Positions 51,887-61,400 of a DNA stretch of 64,000 nucleotides are shown piece after piece. The translations under genes and the position numbers were made by a program. Numbering within the stretch: the stretch's first letter is position 1; every line of letters begins with the position of its first letter. Source of the stretch: Candidatus Sphingomonas phytovorans (GTDB taxonomy: Bacteria; Pseudomonadota; Alphaproteobacteria; Sphingomonadales; Sphingomonadaceae); contig CP119314.1 of NCBI GenBank assembly GCA_029202385.1, positions 1,242,501-1,306,500 on the forward strand. Reading direction: 5' to 3'. The notes under the pieces were generated by a model that was given only the letters and a program-made list of their open reading frames with translations, did not search any database and was not told the DNA's origin.

Positions 51887-52660
51887 TCAGGCGATGAATT
51901 GCTCCATCGTTATCCGGTCGTCGAGCGCATGCTCGGGGTCGAACAACAGGGTCAGCTCGCGCGACCGGTCGATAGCGATGTCCACCCTGGCCACCTCACG
52001 AATCTCGCGCTGGTCGGCGACGGCGCTGACCGGGCGCTTGGCGGGTTCGAGCACGCGCAGCGAGATACGGGTCTTGTCGGGCAGGATGGCCCCGCGCCAG
52101 CGCCGCGGACGGAACGGGCTGATCGGGGTCAGGGCGAGCAGCGCCGAGCCGAGCGGAAGGATCGGCCCCTGCGCCGAGAGGTTATAGGCGGTCGACCCGG
52201 CCGGCGTGGCCACCAGGATACCGTCACAGGCGAGTTCGTCGATCACCACACGTTCGTTGACGGTCACTTCCAGCTTCGCCGTCTGGCGCGTTTCGCGCAG
52301 CAACGAGACTTCGTTGATCGCGGGGAGGGTGAAGACTTCTCCATGTACCGTCTCGGCGGTCATGTGGAGCGGGATGACCTTGAACTCCTTGGTCCGCGAC
52401 AGTCGCTCGTCCAGCCCGTGGCGGCGCCATTCGTTCATCAGGAAGCCCACAGTGCCGAGATTCATGCCGAACACGGGCACGACCGGCTTGCGGCGCTCAA
52501 GCATCGCGTGGAGCGTCTGCAGCATGAAGCCGTCGCCGCCCAGCGCGACGATCATCTCCGCATCCTCGACCGGTACCCAGTCATAGGCATCGGCAAGCTC
52601 GGCGGCCGCGGCTTGCGCCGGCGGCGTCGGAGAGGCGACCAGCGCCCGGCGAATTGTCAT
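51887..52660 (-). CDS. nadK: NAD kinase
   Basis: 257-residue cytoplasmic kinase making NADP+ from NAD+ and ATP (or polyphosphate). The GGDG motif occurs as IVALGGDGFMLQTLH; MNLGTVGFLMN and the substrate-binding DGILVATPAGSTAYNLSAQGP follow, as in PpnK proteins. The length fits the short alphaproteobacterial form. The ATG at 52660 is 10 bp after the moaA stop, so the two genes are co-transcribed on the minus strand. Conserved housekeeping gene; nothing odd seen. Confidence 0.96.
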   Translation of the reverse strand: MTIRRALVASPTPPAQAAAAELADAYDWVPVEDAEMIVALGGDGFMLQTLHAMLERRKPVVPVFGMNLGTVGFLMNEWRRHGLDERLSRTKEFKVIPLHMTAETVHGEVFTLPAINEVSLLRETRQTAKLEVTVNERVVIDELACDGILVATPAGSTAYNLSAQGPILPLGSALLALTPISPFRPRRWRGAILPDKTRISLRVLEPAKRPVSAVADQREIREVARVDIAIDRSRELTLLFDPEHALDDRITMEQFIA

Positions 52661-52670
52661 TGGGGTATTC

Positions 52671-53666
52671 TCATCCGCCGGTGACGCTCATGTGGCGCGA
52701 CACCGCCGGCGTCGCGGCGGCGATATCGAAATCGTGACGCGCTGGCTTGGTTGCCATCGCACGGTCAAGGACAGTGTCGAGGCCGGCCAGTCCGCCCTCA
52801 CGCAGCGCGCGTTTCAGGTCGACCCGGTCGTCATGGCCGAGACAGGTATAGAGAATACCCTCGGTCGTTAGGCGTACACGGTTGCAGGTGTCGCAGAAAT
52901 TGGCGGTGAGCGGCGAGATCAGGCCGAGCCGGCGCTCCGTCCCGCCGACACGCCAATAGCGTGCCGGGCCGCCGCTGCGATGCGTATCCCCGACCAGGGG
53001 GAAGCGCCCGGAAAGTTCGTCGAATATCCGGGTGAGCGGCACGAAGCGGTCGGCGCGATCCTCGCCGATCGCGCCGAGCGGCATGGTCTCGATCAGCGAG
53101 AGATCGAAGCCATGCTCCACGCACCAGTCGAGCATCGGCGCGATCTCGGCATCGTTGAGGCCTTTCAGCGCGACCATGTTGATCTTGACCGAGAGACCAG
53201 CATCGCGCGCGGCGAAGATGCCGCCGATCACACGTTCCACGTCGCCGTGGCGCGTGATGTAGCGGAAGGTTTCCGGATCGCGGCTGTCCAGGCTGACATT
53301 GATGCGCCGGATACCGGCCTCGATCAGGTCGCCGGCATGGTCGGCAAGGCGATTGCCGTTGGTCGTCATGGTCAGCTCGTCGAGCCCGGCACCTACATGA
53401 TATCCGAGCCGCCGGACCAAGTCGCCCACGTCGCGGCGAACCAGGGGCTCCCCCCCGGTTAGACGTATCCTAGTAATGCCGCGCGCGATGAAGCGTTCAG
53501 CGATCACCGCGATCTCGTCCAGGCTCAGCAGGGCGGTGCGGGGCAGGAAGGTCATCTGCTCGGCCATGCAATAGCGGCAGCGCAGGTCGCAGCGGTCCGT
53601 CACCGAGATCCGCAGATAGCTGATCGTGCGGCCATGGCGGTCGATCAGGGCGGGGGCGCAGGCCAT
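52671..53666 (-). CDS. moaA: GTP 3',8-cyclase MoaA (molybdenum cofactor biosynthesis)
   Basis: 331-residue radical SAM enzyme. The N-terminal 4Fe-4S motif CxxxCxxC is in VTDRCDLRCRYCMAEQM, and the second cluster motif CxxCNRVRLTTEG...C lies near the C-terminus. The protein ends with the functionally required Gly-Gly (MSVTGG). With MoaC it converts GTP to cyclic pyranopterin monophosphate, first step of molybdopterin synthesis. ATG 53666 is used. Divergent from the EAL-domain gene across 144 bp and followed at 10 bp by nadK. No other moa genes are in the window. Confidence 0.97.
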   Translation of the reverse strand: MACAPALIDRHGRTISYLRISVTDRCDLRCRYCMAEQMTFLPRTALLSLDEIAVIAERFIARGITRIRLTGGEPLVRRDVGDLVRRLGYHVGAGLDELTMTTNGNRLADHAGDLIEAGIRRINVSLDSRDPETFRYITRHGDVERVIGGIFAARDAGLSVKINMVALKGLNDAEIAPMLDWCVEHGFDLSLIETMPLGAIGEDRADRFVPLTRIFDELSGRFPLVGDTHRSGGPARYWRVGGTERRLGLISPLTANFCDTCNRVRLTTEGILYTCLGHDDRVDLKRALREGGLAGLDTVLDRAMATKPARHDFDIAAATPAVSRHMSVTGG

Positions 53667-53810
53667 ATGCAGGAGCTAAGCCTTCACGGGGGCGCTAACA
53701 ACCCCGTTTGGCATATGGGGTTCTTGTGGCCCCGGCATCGTCCGAGCCTTGTTCTTCCCGGCCAAAGCTCGGAAGAAGGCGGCAGCGGTCCCTCGACAAG
53801 CCCAGGACGA

Positions 53811-55814
53811 ATGAAGAAGAAGGAGGCCGTGATCGACGCCGAACCCAGCCATGGTCCCGCGCCCCTTTTCATCCTGTCGTTCCGGCAGCGTGACGAGCTT
53901 GCCGAGCTGGCGGCTGGAGCCGGCTGGAGGGTCGTGGCCGCGCGCCGTGCGGCGGGCGCCGAGCGGCGGTTCCTGACCAGTGGCGCCGCGGTCGCGGTGA
54001 TCGATGCGCGGGGCGCGCTCGGCGAAGGACGGGAGGCGGCATCCGCCATCGGCGGGGCGATCGCTGCCAATGGTGGCGCGTTGCTTGCGCTCGTCTCGCG
54101 CGGGGACACGACGGCGATCGGCGATTTCTACGACGCGGGCGCGACGCATTTTCTCGCCAGTCCGTTCAGCGAGGGGGAGTTCCTTCAGGCGCTGCGCTAT
54201 GCGGCGCGCCACGCCGAACGCATGGCGGGCGAGTGGCGGGCGACGGCGCCGGCCGAACCGCTTGGCTGGCGGCTCGATGTGACGACTCGGTCGTTGCTGC
54301 TGACTCCCGGGTTCGCACGGCTGCTCGATGTCGACGAGCATCCCAAGCTGGTCGCGCTGTGGCGGCGGATCGACCCGACCGAACGCCGGGCTGCCATGGC
54401 GTCGATCCGGCGCCTGTCGGCGACACGCCAGGCAACGGCGTTCGCGCACGACCTGCCAGGGCTCGGCCGGATCGTGCAGCATCTCCAATATGACGTGAAG
54501 ACAGGTCGCATCGATGCGCTGGTCGAACCCTTGGGCAGTGCCCCGGAGCCGGCGTCGGTCCTGCGCGACGCGCTGATCGGCACGCGCGACGCCGGCAGCG
54601 CGCGGCGCTGGATGGACCGGCGGCTGGCAGATCCGGACGGACGGCCGCTGACGGCGATGCTGGTCGCGCTCAACCGTTTCGACATGGTCAACGCAGCTTA
54701 TGGCCGGGCGGCAGGCGACGCGCTGCTCCGCGCTGCCTTCAAGCGGATCGAGGAGGCAGCGAGCGGTGCGCTCGTCGCCCGGCTCGGGGGATCGGAATTC
54801 CTCGTCGCGATCGAGGACGGGGGCTCCCGAGTCGATCTTGTCGCTGAACGGATCGTGGGCGAGCTTGCCCGGCCGTTCGTGACCGGAGAGACGATCGCCG
54901 TGCTGGGCTGTCGGATCGGCGTTGCCGGGCGCGAGCCGGGCGACACCGCCGCGAGCCTGCTCCGGCGCGCGAGCGAGGCACTGGCCGACGCGCGCGCCTC
55001 CGATAGCGCGACGGTGCGAGTCGCTGAGGCAGGCGGGCGGGAAGAGTCGATCGATGTGCTGGCGGTGGAACTGCGGCACGCGATAGACCGGCGCGAGATC
55101 GACATTCTTTTCCAGCCCCAGGTATCGGTGCCGACCGGCGCGATCGTCGGGGTGGAGGCGCTGGCGCGCTGGGACCATATGCTGCTCGGCACGATCGGCG
55201 CCGATATCCTGTTCGCGGCGGCGACACGGGCCGATCTGGAGATCGGACTTTCGGATCATATCCAGCGGATCACCCTTGAACGGGCGGCTGCCTGGCCGGC
55301 GGCGCTCCACGGGCTGCGCCTGTCGCTCAACCTGACGGCCGGGGACATTGCGCGGCCCGGCTTTGCCGACCTGTTCCTCGACCGGGTGGATGCCAGCGGC
55401 TTTCCCCGCTCGCGCCTCACGGTGGAGATCGTCGAGAGTGGGCTGATCGAGGACCTCGGCATGGCCGCGACGCTGCTGGCGACGTTGCGCAGCGCTGGCG
55501 TCCGCGTCGCGATCGACGATTTCGGGACTGGCTATTCGAGCCTTGCCTACCTCAAGTCGCTGCCGCTCGACTATCTCAAGATCGACAAGAAGCTGGCGCA
55601 GGACATCACCGGCACGCCGCGCGACCGGGTGGTGGTGCGCGGCGTGATCGACATGGCGCGTTCGCTCGGGCTGGTGGTCATTGCCGAGGGCGTCGAGACC
55701 CAGGAACAGCTCGACCTGCTCGCCAAGGAAGGTTGCCAGATCTACCAGGGATTCCTGCGTTCCGAGGCGATCTCGATCGGGGCGCTGGTTGGGCTGATGG
55801 AGACGGCACCATGA
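53811..55814 (+). CDS. Cyclic-di-GMP phosphodiesterase: receiver-like, degenerate GGDEF and EAL domains
   Basis: 667 residues. An N-terminal receiver-like domain (about 12-135; AVAVIDARG, FYDAGATHFLASPF) is followed by a PAS-like spacer. The GGDEF domain has its signature changed to ARLGGSEFLVAI (Asp to Ser), so cyclase activity is doubtful. The EAL domain from about 415 has VEALARW, LSLNLTAGDI, VEIVESGLIED, AIDDFGTGYSSLAYLKSL, LKIDKKLAQDI and AEGVETQEQ, i.e. all metal and catalytic residues. Expected role: hydrolysis of c-di-GMP to pGpG, with the GGSEF domain as a possible GTP sensor. ATG 53811 has AGGA 5 nt upstream; the frame to 53634 adds only low-quality sequence. Stop overlaps the next start (ATGA). 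Confidence 0.92.
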   Translation: MKKKEAVIDAEPSHGPAPLFILSFRQRDELAELAAGAGWRVVAARRAAGAERRFLTSGAAVAVIDARGALGEGREAASAIGGAIAANGGALLALVSRGDTTAIGDFYDAGATHFLASPFSEGEFLQALRYAARHAERMAGEWRATAPAEPLGWRLDVTTRSLLLTPGFARLLDVDEHPKLVALWRRIDPTERRAAMASIRRLSATRQATAFAHDLPGLGRIVQHLQYDVKTGRIDALVEPLGSAPEPASVLRDALIGTRDAGSARRWMDRRLADPDGRPLTAMLVALNRFDMVNAAYGRAAGDALLRAAFKRIEEAASGALVARLGGSEFLVAIEDGGSRVDLVAERIVGELARPFVTGETIAVLGCRIGVAGREPGDTAASLLRRASEALADARASDSATVRVAEAGGREESIDVLAVELRHAIDRREIDILFQPQVSVPTGAIVGVEALARWDHMLLGTIGADILFAAATRADLEIGLSDHIQRITLERAAAWPAALHGLRLSLNLTAGDIARPGFADLFLDRVDASGFPRSRLTVEIVESGLIEDLGMAATLLATLRSAGVRVAIDDFGTGYSSLAYLKSLPLDYLKIDKKLAQDITGTPRDRVVVRGVIDMARSLGLVVIAEGVETQEQLDLLAKEGCQIYQGFLRSEAISIGALVGLMETAP

Positions 55815-56242
55815 GGATGACAGTAGCGATCGCCTTCGCGGCATTGGCAGTGCCGGCGGTGGCCGCGCCGCGCGAGGATACGCAGGCCGCGATCATGGCA
55901 GCGATGCGGGACAGCGCGGTCGCCTGGACCGCCGGCGATCTCGACCGTTTCATGGGAATCTACGCCGATGATTCGACTTTCGTCGTCGCTGAGGGCCTGA
56001 TCCGCGGCAAGGCCGCGATCGCCGTGCGCTATGCTCCGCGCTTCACGCCGGCGGGGGCGGCGAAACGCGGCGCGTTGAGTTTCGAAGAACTGGCTTTCCG
56101 CCGGATCGACCCGACGCATGCATTGCTCGTCGCGCGATACCGGCTGAAGATCGATGGGGCAGGGGACCAGACAGGACCGACCTCGCTGCTGTTCGAGAAG
56201 CGTGGTGGTGTCTGGAAGATCGTGGCTGATCACAGTAGCTGA
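55811..56242 (+). CDS. SnoaL/NTF2-like (DUF4440) small secreted protein
   Basis: 143 residues. A signal peptide (MRMTVAIAFAALAVPAVAA) precedes a cone-shaped NTF2-like domain: AWTAGDLDRFMGIYADDSTFV, then RGKAAIAVRYAPRF and LLFEKRGGVWKIVADHSS, which is the ending of DUF4440/ketosteroid-isomerase-like proteins. Function unknown; such proteins bind small ligands or act as isomerases. ATG 55811 overlaps the stop of the EAL protein (ATGA), suggesting coupled translation, possibly a periplasmic partner. The frame open from 55733 is inside the EAL gene. Confidence 0.85.
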   Translation: MRMTVAIAFAALAVPAVAAPREDTQAAIMAAMRDSAVAWTAGDLDRFMGIYADDSTFVVAEGLIRGKAAIAVRYAPRFTPAGAAKRGALSFEELAFRRIDPTHALLVARYRLKIDGAGDQTGPTSLLFEKRGGVWKIVADHSS

Positions 56243-56301
56243 TCCGCCCTCACGGCGGAGTATCGCGCAACCCGAGGCCGAAGCCTTGGCCGCCGGTCGG
56301 G

Positions 56302-57942
56302 TCAGGGCCGGTTGGCGCCGCCGCCGTCGAGCACCTCGCGCACCTTCCAGGCGAGCTGGGCGATGGTGAAGGGCTTGGGCAGGAACGCCACGCCGGCATC
56401 GAGCATGCCGTTATGGACCACCGCGTTGCGCGTATAGCCGGTGGTGAACAGCACCGGGATCTCGGGGCGCTGTGCCCGTACCTTGTCGGCCAGCTCGCGA
56501 CCGCTCATGCCCGGCATGACGATGTCGGTGAACACGAGATCAAGCCGCGGCTGCACGGCAAGCTGTTCAAGCGCCTGATTGGCGTCGCTTGCCTGGACGA
56601 TGGTGTAGCCCAGCTCGCGCAGGGCATCCACGGTCATGTGACGGACCTGGTCCTCATCCTCGACGACCAGGATGATCTCTTCGGCGACCCCGGTCGGCAA
56701 TTCCTCACGCGCCTTGTCGGGTTCGGCCGACGATCCAGCCGCGCCGAGATGGCGGGGGAGGTAGATCTTGACGGTCGTGCCCCGGTCGATCTCCGAATAG
56801 ATCTTCACATGGCCGCCGGACTGCTTGACATAGCCGAACACCTGGCTGAGCCCGAGGCCGGTACCCTTGCCGACGCCCTTCGTGGTGTAGAAGGGGTCGA
56901 ACGCCCGCTCGATCACCTCGGGCGGCATGCCAGTGCCGCTGTCGCTGACGCAGATCATGACATATTGGCCCGGCTCGACCTCGGCATGGCTGCGGGCATA
57001 GCGATCGTCGAGTTCGGTATTCGCCGTCTCGATCGTCAGCTTGCCGCCGTCTGGCATCGCGTCGCGCGCGTTGACCGCGAGGTTCAGGATCGCGCTTTCG
57101 AGCTGGGAAGGATCGGCGAAGGCGTGCCAGAGGCCACCGGCCAGGATCGTCTCCACCCGGATATGCTCACCGATGGTTCGCCGCAGCAGCTCTGACATGC
57201 CGCCGACGAGCTGGTTCGCCTGCACTGCCTGGGGGGCGAGGGGCTGCTGGCGCGAAAAGGCGAGCAGCCGCGCCGTCAATGTCGCAGCGCGCTGGGCACC
57301 CTGGCTCGCATTGTCGATGCTCTGCAGGATCTTGGGGTGTTCGGACCCGACCAGACGCCGCTTCGCCATGTCGAGCGACCCGATGACGATCGCCAGCATA
57401 TTGTTGAAATCATGCGCGATGCCGCCGGTAAGCTGGCCGATCGATTCCATCTTCTGCATCTGCCGGAGCTGGGCCTCGACCTGGGCGCGCTCCGTCACCT
57501 CGGCCTGGAGCGCCGCAGTGCGTTCGGCCACCCGGTCCTCAAGCTGAAGGTTCAGCGCGTGCAACTCGGCCTCGGTCCGGATCTGCGCTGCATGCGCGAT
57601 GAACATTCCGTGAGTCAGGACGACGATGATGATGGTGGTGAAGGCGTAGAAACCCATCGCGATCCAGCCCGACGGCCAGATCAGCATGAGCGATCCGAAC
57701 GGTTCGATCAGATAATATTTCGCGAGCAGGCCGGACAAGATGGCCGCCAGCATGCCTGGCCCGAAGCCGCCGACGAACGCCACGATGACGACGGCCGGCA
57801 GGAAGATCAGGAACGGATAGCCATCCAGTGTCTCGCCGATGCGCAACCGCAGCCACAGGGCGAAGACGATGAGCAGGATAGCGAGCAGATAGCCCGGCCA
57901 CCGTTTCGCGCGGATCGATTGAGTGACGGTGACAAGGTTCAT
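56302..57942 (-). CDS. Hybrid sensor histidine kinase with DUF4118-like membrane part and receiver
   Basis: 546 residues. About four N-terminal transmembrane helices (1-125), including LIFLPAVVIVAFVGGFGPGM, resemble the DUF4118/KdpD-like sensor. A coiled coil follows, then the HisKA box with His177 in GQLTGGIAHDFNNMLA, the HATPase_c domain (NLAVNARDAMPDGG, DSGTGMPPEVIERAFDPFYTTK, GTGLGLSQVFGYVKQSGGHV) and a C-terminal receiver (VVEDEDQVRHMTVDAL, phospho-Asp in VFTDIVMPG, Lys in FLPKPF). It is the FixL/HWE-like blue-light or redox kinase type common in alphaproteobacteria. It starts at ATG 57942 after a GTG. No response-regulator gene adjoins it, so phosphate may go to its own receiver. Stimulus unknown. 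Confidence 0.92.
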   Translation of the reverse strand: MNLVTVTQSIRAKRWPGYLLAILLIVFALWLRLRIGETLDGYPFLIFLPAVVIVAFVGGFGPGMLAAILSGLLAKYYLIEPFGSLMLIWPSGWIAMGFYAFTTIIIVVLTHGMFIAHAAQIRTEAELHALNLQLEDRVAERTAALQAEVTERAQVEAQLRQMQKMESIGQLTGGIAHDFNNMLAIVIGSLDMAKRRLVGSEHPKILQSIDNASQGAQRAATLTARLLAFSRQQPLAPQAVQANQLVGGMSELLRRTIGEHIRVETILAGGLWHAFADPSQLESAILNLAVNARDAMPDGGKLTIETANTELDDRYARSHAEVEPGQYVMICVSDSGTGMPPEVIERAFDPFYTTKGVGKGTGLGLSQVFGYVKQSGGHVKIYSEIDRGTTVKIYLPRHLGAAGSSAEPDKAREELPTGVAEEIILVVEDEDQVRHMTVDALRELGYTIVQASDANQALEQLAVQPRLDLVFTDIVMPGMSGRELADKVRAQRPEIPVLFTTGYTRNAVVHNGMLDAGVAFLPKPFTIAQLAWKVREVLDGGGANRP

Positions 57943-57945
57943 CAC

Positions 57946-58480
57946 TCGCTGCGATATCCTGCATCAGACTGATAAATCAACGCGAAGTTGGGAATGGACG
58001 AAAAGGGTCCATCGTTCGAACCGGCGGCAGAAGGAGGTTGGCATGAAAGCCCAGGAACTTCATCGCGGGCGCTGCAGATCGCCCCCGACGACAACAATAT
58101 CGAAGCGGTATTCCACGGCGAGGCGGATCGTAGCGCGCCGTCGGTCAAGACCAGTTTCCAGGGCGGAGATTTGCCTCTTCGTCTTCCCGCGCGAAAGCTG
58201 GGAAAGGCAGAATGCGTAAGCGGATTTCCCTGTTCCTGGCGAATAACAGGGAAATTAACAGGGACTTGGTTTTTTTATCATGCTTTCCGGCGATTTGCCG
58301 TCAATTATCTGTTTTTATAACAACGCCTTGGAGTGGAATTCCCTGTTATCCGCTAACAGGGAATTTGTCCGCCCGAACAGGGAAATGATACCATCGATGA
58401 GAATGAGCGGGCCGGACGCGGTGAGGTGTCCGAGTCCATGCTGCACCCATGTCCGCATGCATTGAATCGATAACGGGCAA
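57946..58480. other. Intergenic region with kinase promoter side and palindrome cluster
   Basis: A 535-bp gap between the divergently read kinase start and the mfd 3' end. The only ORFs here are short and lack family features. The left part is ordinary. From 58225 to 58386 it holds six AACAGGGA half-sites in both orientations (separate entry). An A/T-rich stretch (TTTTTTTATCA near 58270) may mark a promoter or terminator. Confidence 0.5.
58225..58386. repeat. Cluster of AACAGGGA palindromic half-sites with a 12-bp stem hairpin
   Basis: TTTCCCTGTT (58225-58234), AACAGGGAAAT (58245-58255), AACAGGGA (58257-58264), AATTCCCTGTTA (58337-58348), TAACAGGGAATT (58354-58365) and AACAGGGAAAT (58376-58386). 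The fourth and fifth form a perfect 12-bp stem with a 5-bp loop (TCCGC). This looks like an interspersed palindromic element or a multi-site operator. Confidence 0.65.
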
Positions 58481-61400
58481 TTACCCCGCTGCCTTGGCCA
58501 GCCCCTTGGACAGTTGCAGCGCGCCGTTGAGCCGCGCCTTGGGATCGCTCCAGACGCGGGTGACCACCAGCTTGCTATCGGGCCGAAGCTTCGCGACCCC
58601 GTCAAGGCGCGCGATCCAGGCGAGCAGGCCATCGATGTTCGGCGGCTTGTCGTCGTGGAAGCTGACCAGCGCGCCGCGCGGCCCGACGTCGATCTTCGCG
58701 ACACAGGCCTTTTTGGCGTTGAGCTTGATCTCCATGAGGCGGATCAGATTCTCGGTTGCATCGGGCAGCGGGCCGAACCGGTCGATTAGCTCGGCCGCGA
58801 AAGCCTCGACCGCCTGGGATTCGTCGAGATCGTTCAGGCGACGGTACAGGCCCATGCGCAGGTCCAGGTCGGGGACATATTCCTCCGGAATGAGGATCGG
58901 CGCGTCGACGGTGATCTGCGGCGAGAAGTCGCGCGGGCGCTGGGCGAGGCCGCCGGCCCTGGCCTCCATGATCGCCTCCTCCAGCATCGACTGGTAGAGT
59001 TCGTAGCCGACTTCCTTGATGTGCCCCGACTGTTCATCGCCGAGCAGGTTGCCGGCACCGCGGATATCGAGATCGTGGCTGGCAAGCTGGAAGCCAGCCC
59101 CGAGACTGTCGAGATCGCTGAGAACCTTCAGGCGCTTTTCGGCGGTCTCGGTGACGATCCGGTCGGCAGGAGTGGTGAGATAGGCATAGGCCCGCGTCTT
59201 GGCCCGGCCCACGCGGCCGCGCAGCTGATAGAGCTGGGCGAGGCCGAAGCGGTCGGCCCGGTGGATGATCATCGTATTGGCGCTGGGGATGTCGAGCCCG
59301 CTTTCGACGATGGTGGTGGAGATCAGCACCTCGAACTTCTTGTCATAGAAGGCGGACATGCGCTCCTCGACTTCGGTCGGGGACATCTGGCCGTGCGCGG
59401 TGACCGCGCGAACCTCCGGGACATGGTCGCGCATGAACTGCTCGATATCGGGCACATCAGCGACACGAGGCGTGACGAAGAAGCTCTGGCCGCCGCGATA
59501 ATGCTCGCGGAGCAGCGCCTCGCGCAGCACGACCGGGTCCCAGGGCATGATATAGGTGCGTACCGCAAGGCGATCGACCGGCGGCGTCTGGATCACCGAC
59601 AGCTCGCGCAGCCCCGACATCGCCATCTGCAGCGTCCGCGGGATCGGGGTGGCGGTCAGCGTCAGGACATGGACATCGGTCTTGAGCGCCTTGAGCCGTT
59701 CCTTGTGGGTGACGCCGAAGCGCTGCTCCTCATCGACGATGACGAGGCCGAGGCGCTTGAACCCGACTGATTTGGCAAGGATCGCGTGAGTCCCGACGAT
59801 GACGTCGATCGTGCCGTTTTCCAGTCCTTCACGTGTCGTCTTGGCCTCGGCGGCGGGAACCAGCCGGGAGAGGCGACCGACATTGAGCGGAAAGCCTTCG
59901 AAGCGCGCGGTGAAGTTCTGGAAATGCTGGCGGGCGAGCAAAGTGGTCGGGCACACCACCGCGACCTGCAGGCCTGACATGGCGGCGGCGAAGGCGGCGC
60001 GGAGCGCGACCTCGGTCTTGCCGAAACCGACATCGCCGACGATGAGCCGGTCCATCGGCGTACCCGTGGCGAGATCGCCGAGCACATCGTTGATCGCGCG
60101 GTCCTGATCCTCGGTTTCCTCATAGGGGAAACGATCGACGAAGCTGGCATACCCGCTCTGGTCGGGCTCGATCACGTCGGCTGGGCGGAGCGCGCGTTCG
60201 GCCGCGGTCGCGATCAGCTCGCCGGCGATCTCGCGGATCCGCTCCTTCATGCGGCTCTTGCGGCGCTGCCAGGCCTCGCCACCGAGCTTGTCGAGGCTCG
60301 CGCCCTCGCTGTCCGAACCGTAGCGGGTAAGGACTTCGAGATTCTCGACCGGCACGAACAATTTGTCGCCGCCGGCATAGGTCAGCGCGACGCAATCATG
60401 CGGGCTCTGGCCGACGGGGATCGAGGTCAGCCCCTCATAGCGCCCGATACCGTGATCGACATGGACGACCAGGTCGCCGGGCGTGAGCATCGCAAGCTCG
60501 GCGAGGAAGGCATCAGCGGATTTCTTGCGCTTCTGGCGGCGGACGAGACGGTCGCCGAGCATGTCCTGCTCGGTGAGGAGCGCGACCTGCGGGGTCGAGA
60601 AACCGTGGTCGAGCGGCAGGACGATCAGGGCGATGCCTTTGTCAGCGGCTCCCAAAGCCTCCTGCCATGTATCAACCTTGGCCCCAGCCTTCAGACCGTG
60701 ATCGGCGAGGAGCGTGGACAGCCGTTCACGCGCACCGATCGAGTAGCTGGCGAGGATCGGCTTGCGGCCGTCACGGCGGAGCGTCGCGATATGGTGGACG
60801 ACCGCTTCGTAGACATTCGCGCCGCTTGACCGTTCCGCACCGAAATCGCGCGGGCCATCCACGTTGAAGTCGAGGACGGTGGCACTTTCAGGCTCGTGGA
60901 ACTGGGTGGTGAGATGGGCTGGCGCGTGTTCAAGCCGCTCGGCGAAGTCCTTGGCCGTGAGGTAAAGCGCATCTGGCGGAAGCGGCCTGTAGCTGCCTGG
61001 GTCGCTCGACTGCGCCTTGACGCGGTTGGCATGATAGTCCGTGATCGCCTCGAACCGCTGTTCAGCCGCGCCGAGTACGCCGGCATCGCGGACAACCACG
61101 GCGTCGGGGCCGAGATGGTCGAACAGGGTCGCCATCTTCTCTTCGAACAAGGGCAGCCAATGCTCCATGCCGGCAAGGCGGCGGCCGTCGCTGATCGCCT
61201 GGTAAAGCGGATCGCCGGTCGCGGTCGCGCCGAAGCGCTCGCGATAGCGGCTGCGGAACCGCTTGATGCTGTCCTCATCAAGCAGGGTCTCGGACGCCGG
61301 CAGCAGGGTGAAGCCGTCGATCCGGCCCGTGGTGCGCTGATCGGCGGGATCGAAGGTGCGGACGCTCTCAATCTCGTCGCCGAAGAAATCGAGACGAAGC

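Noticed and set aside
53676..55844. 722-codon open frame on the minus strand
   Set aside because: Lies fully antisense to the EAL/GGDEF gene, which has clear conserved motifs. The antisense product is Arg/Pro/His-rich with no family features, a typical GC-rich shadow.
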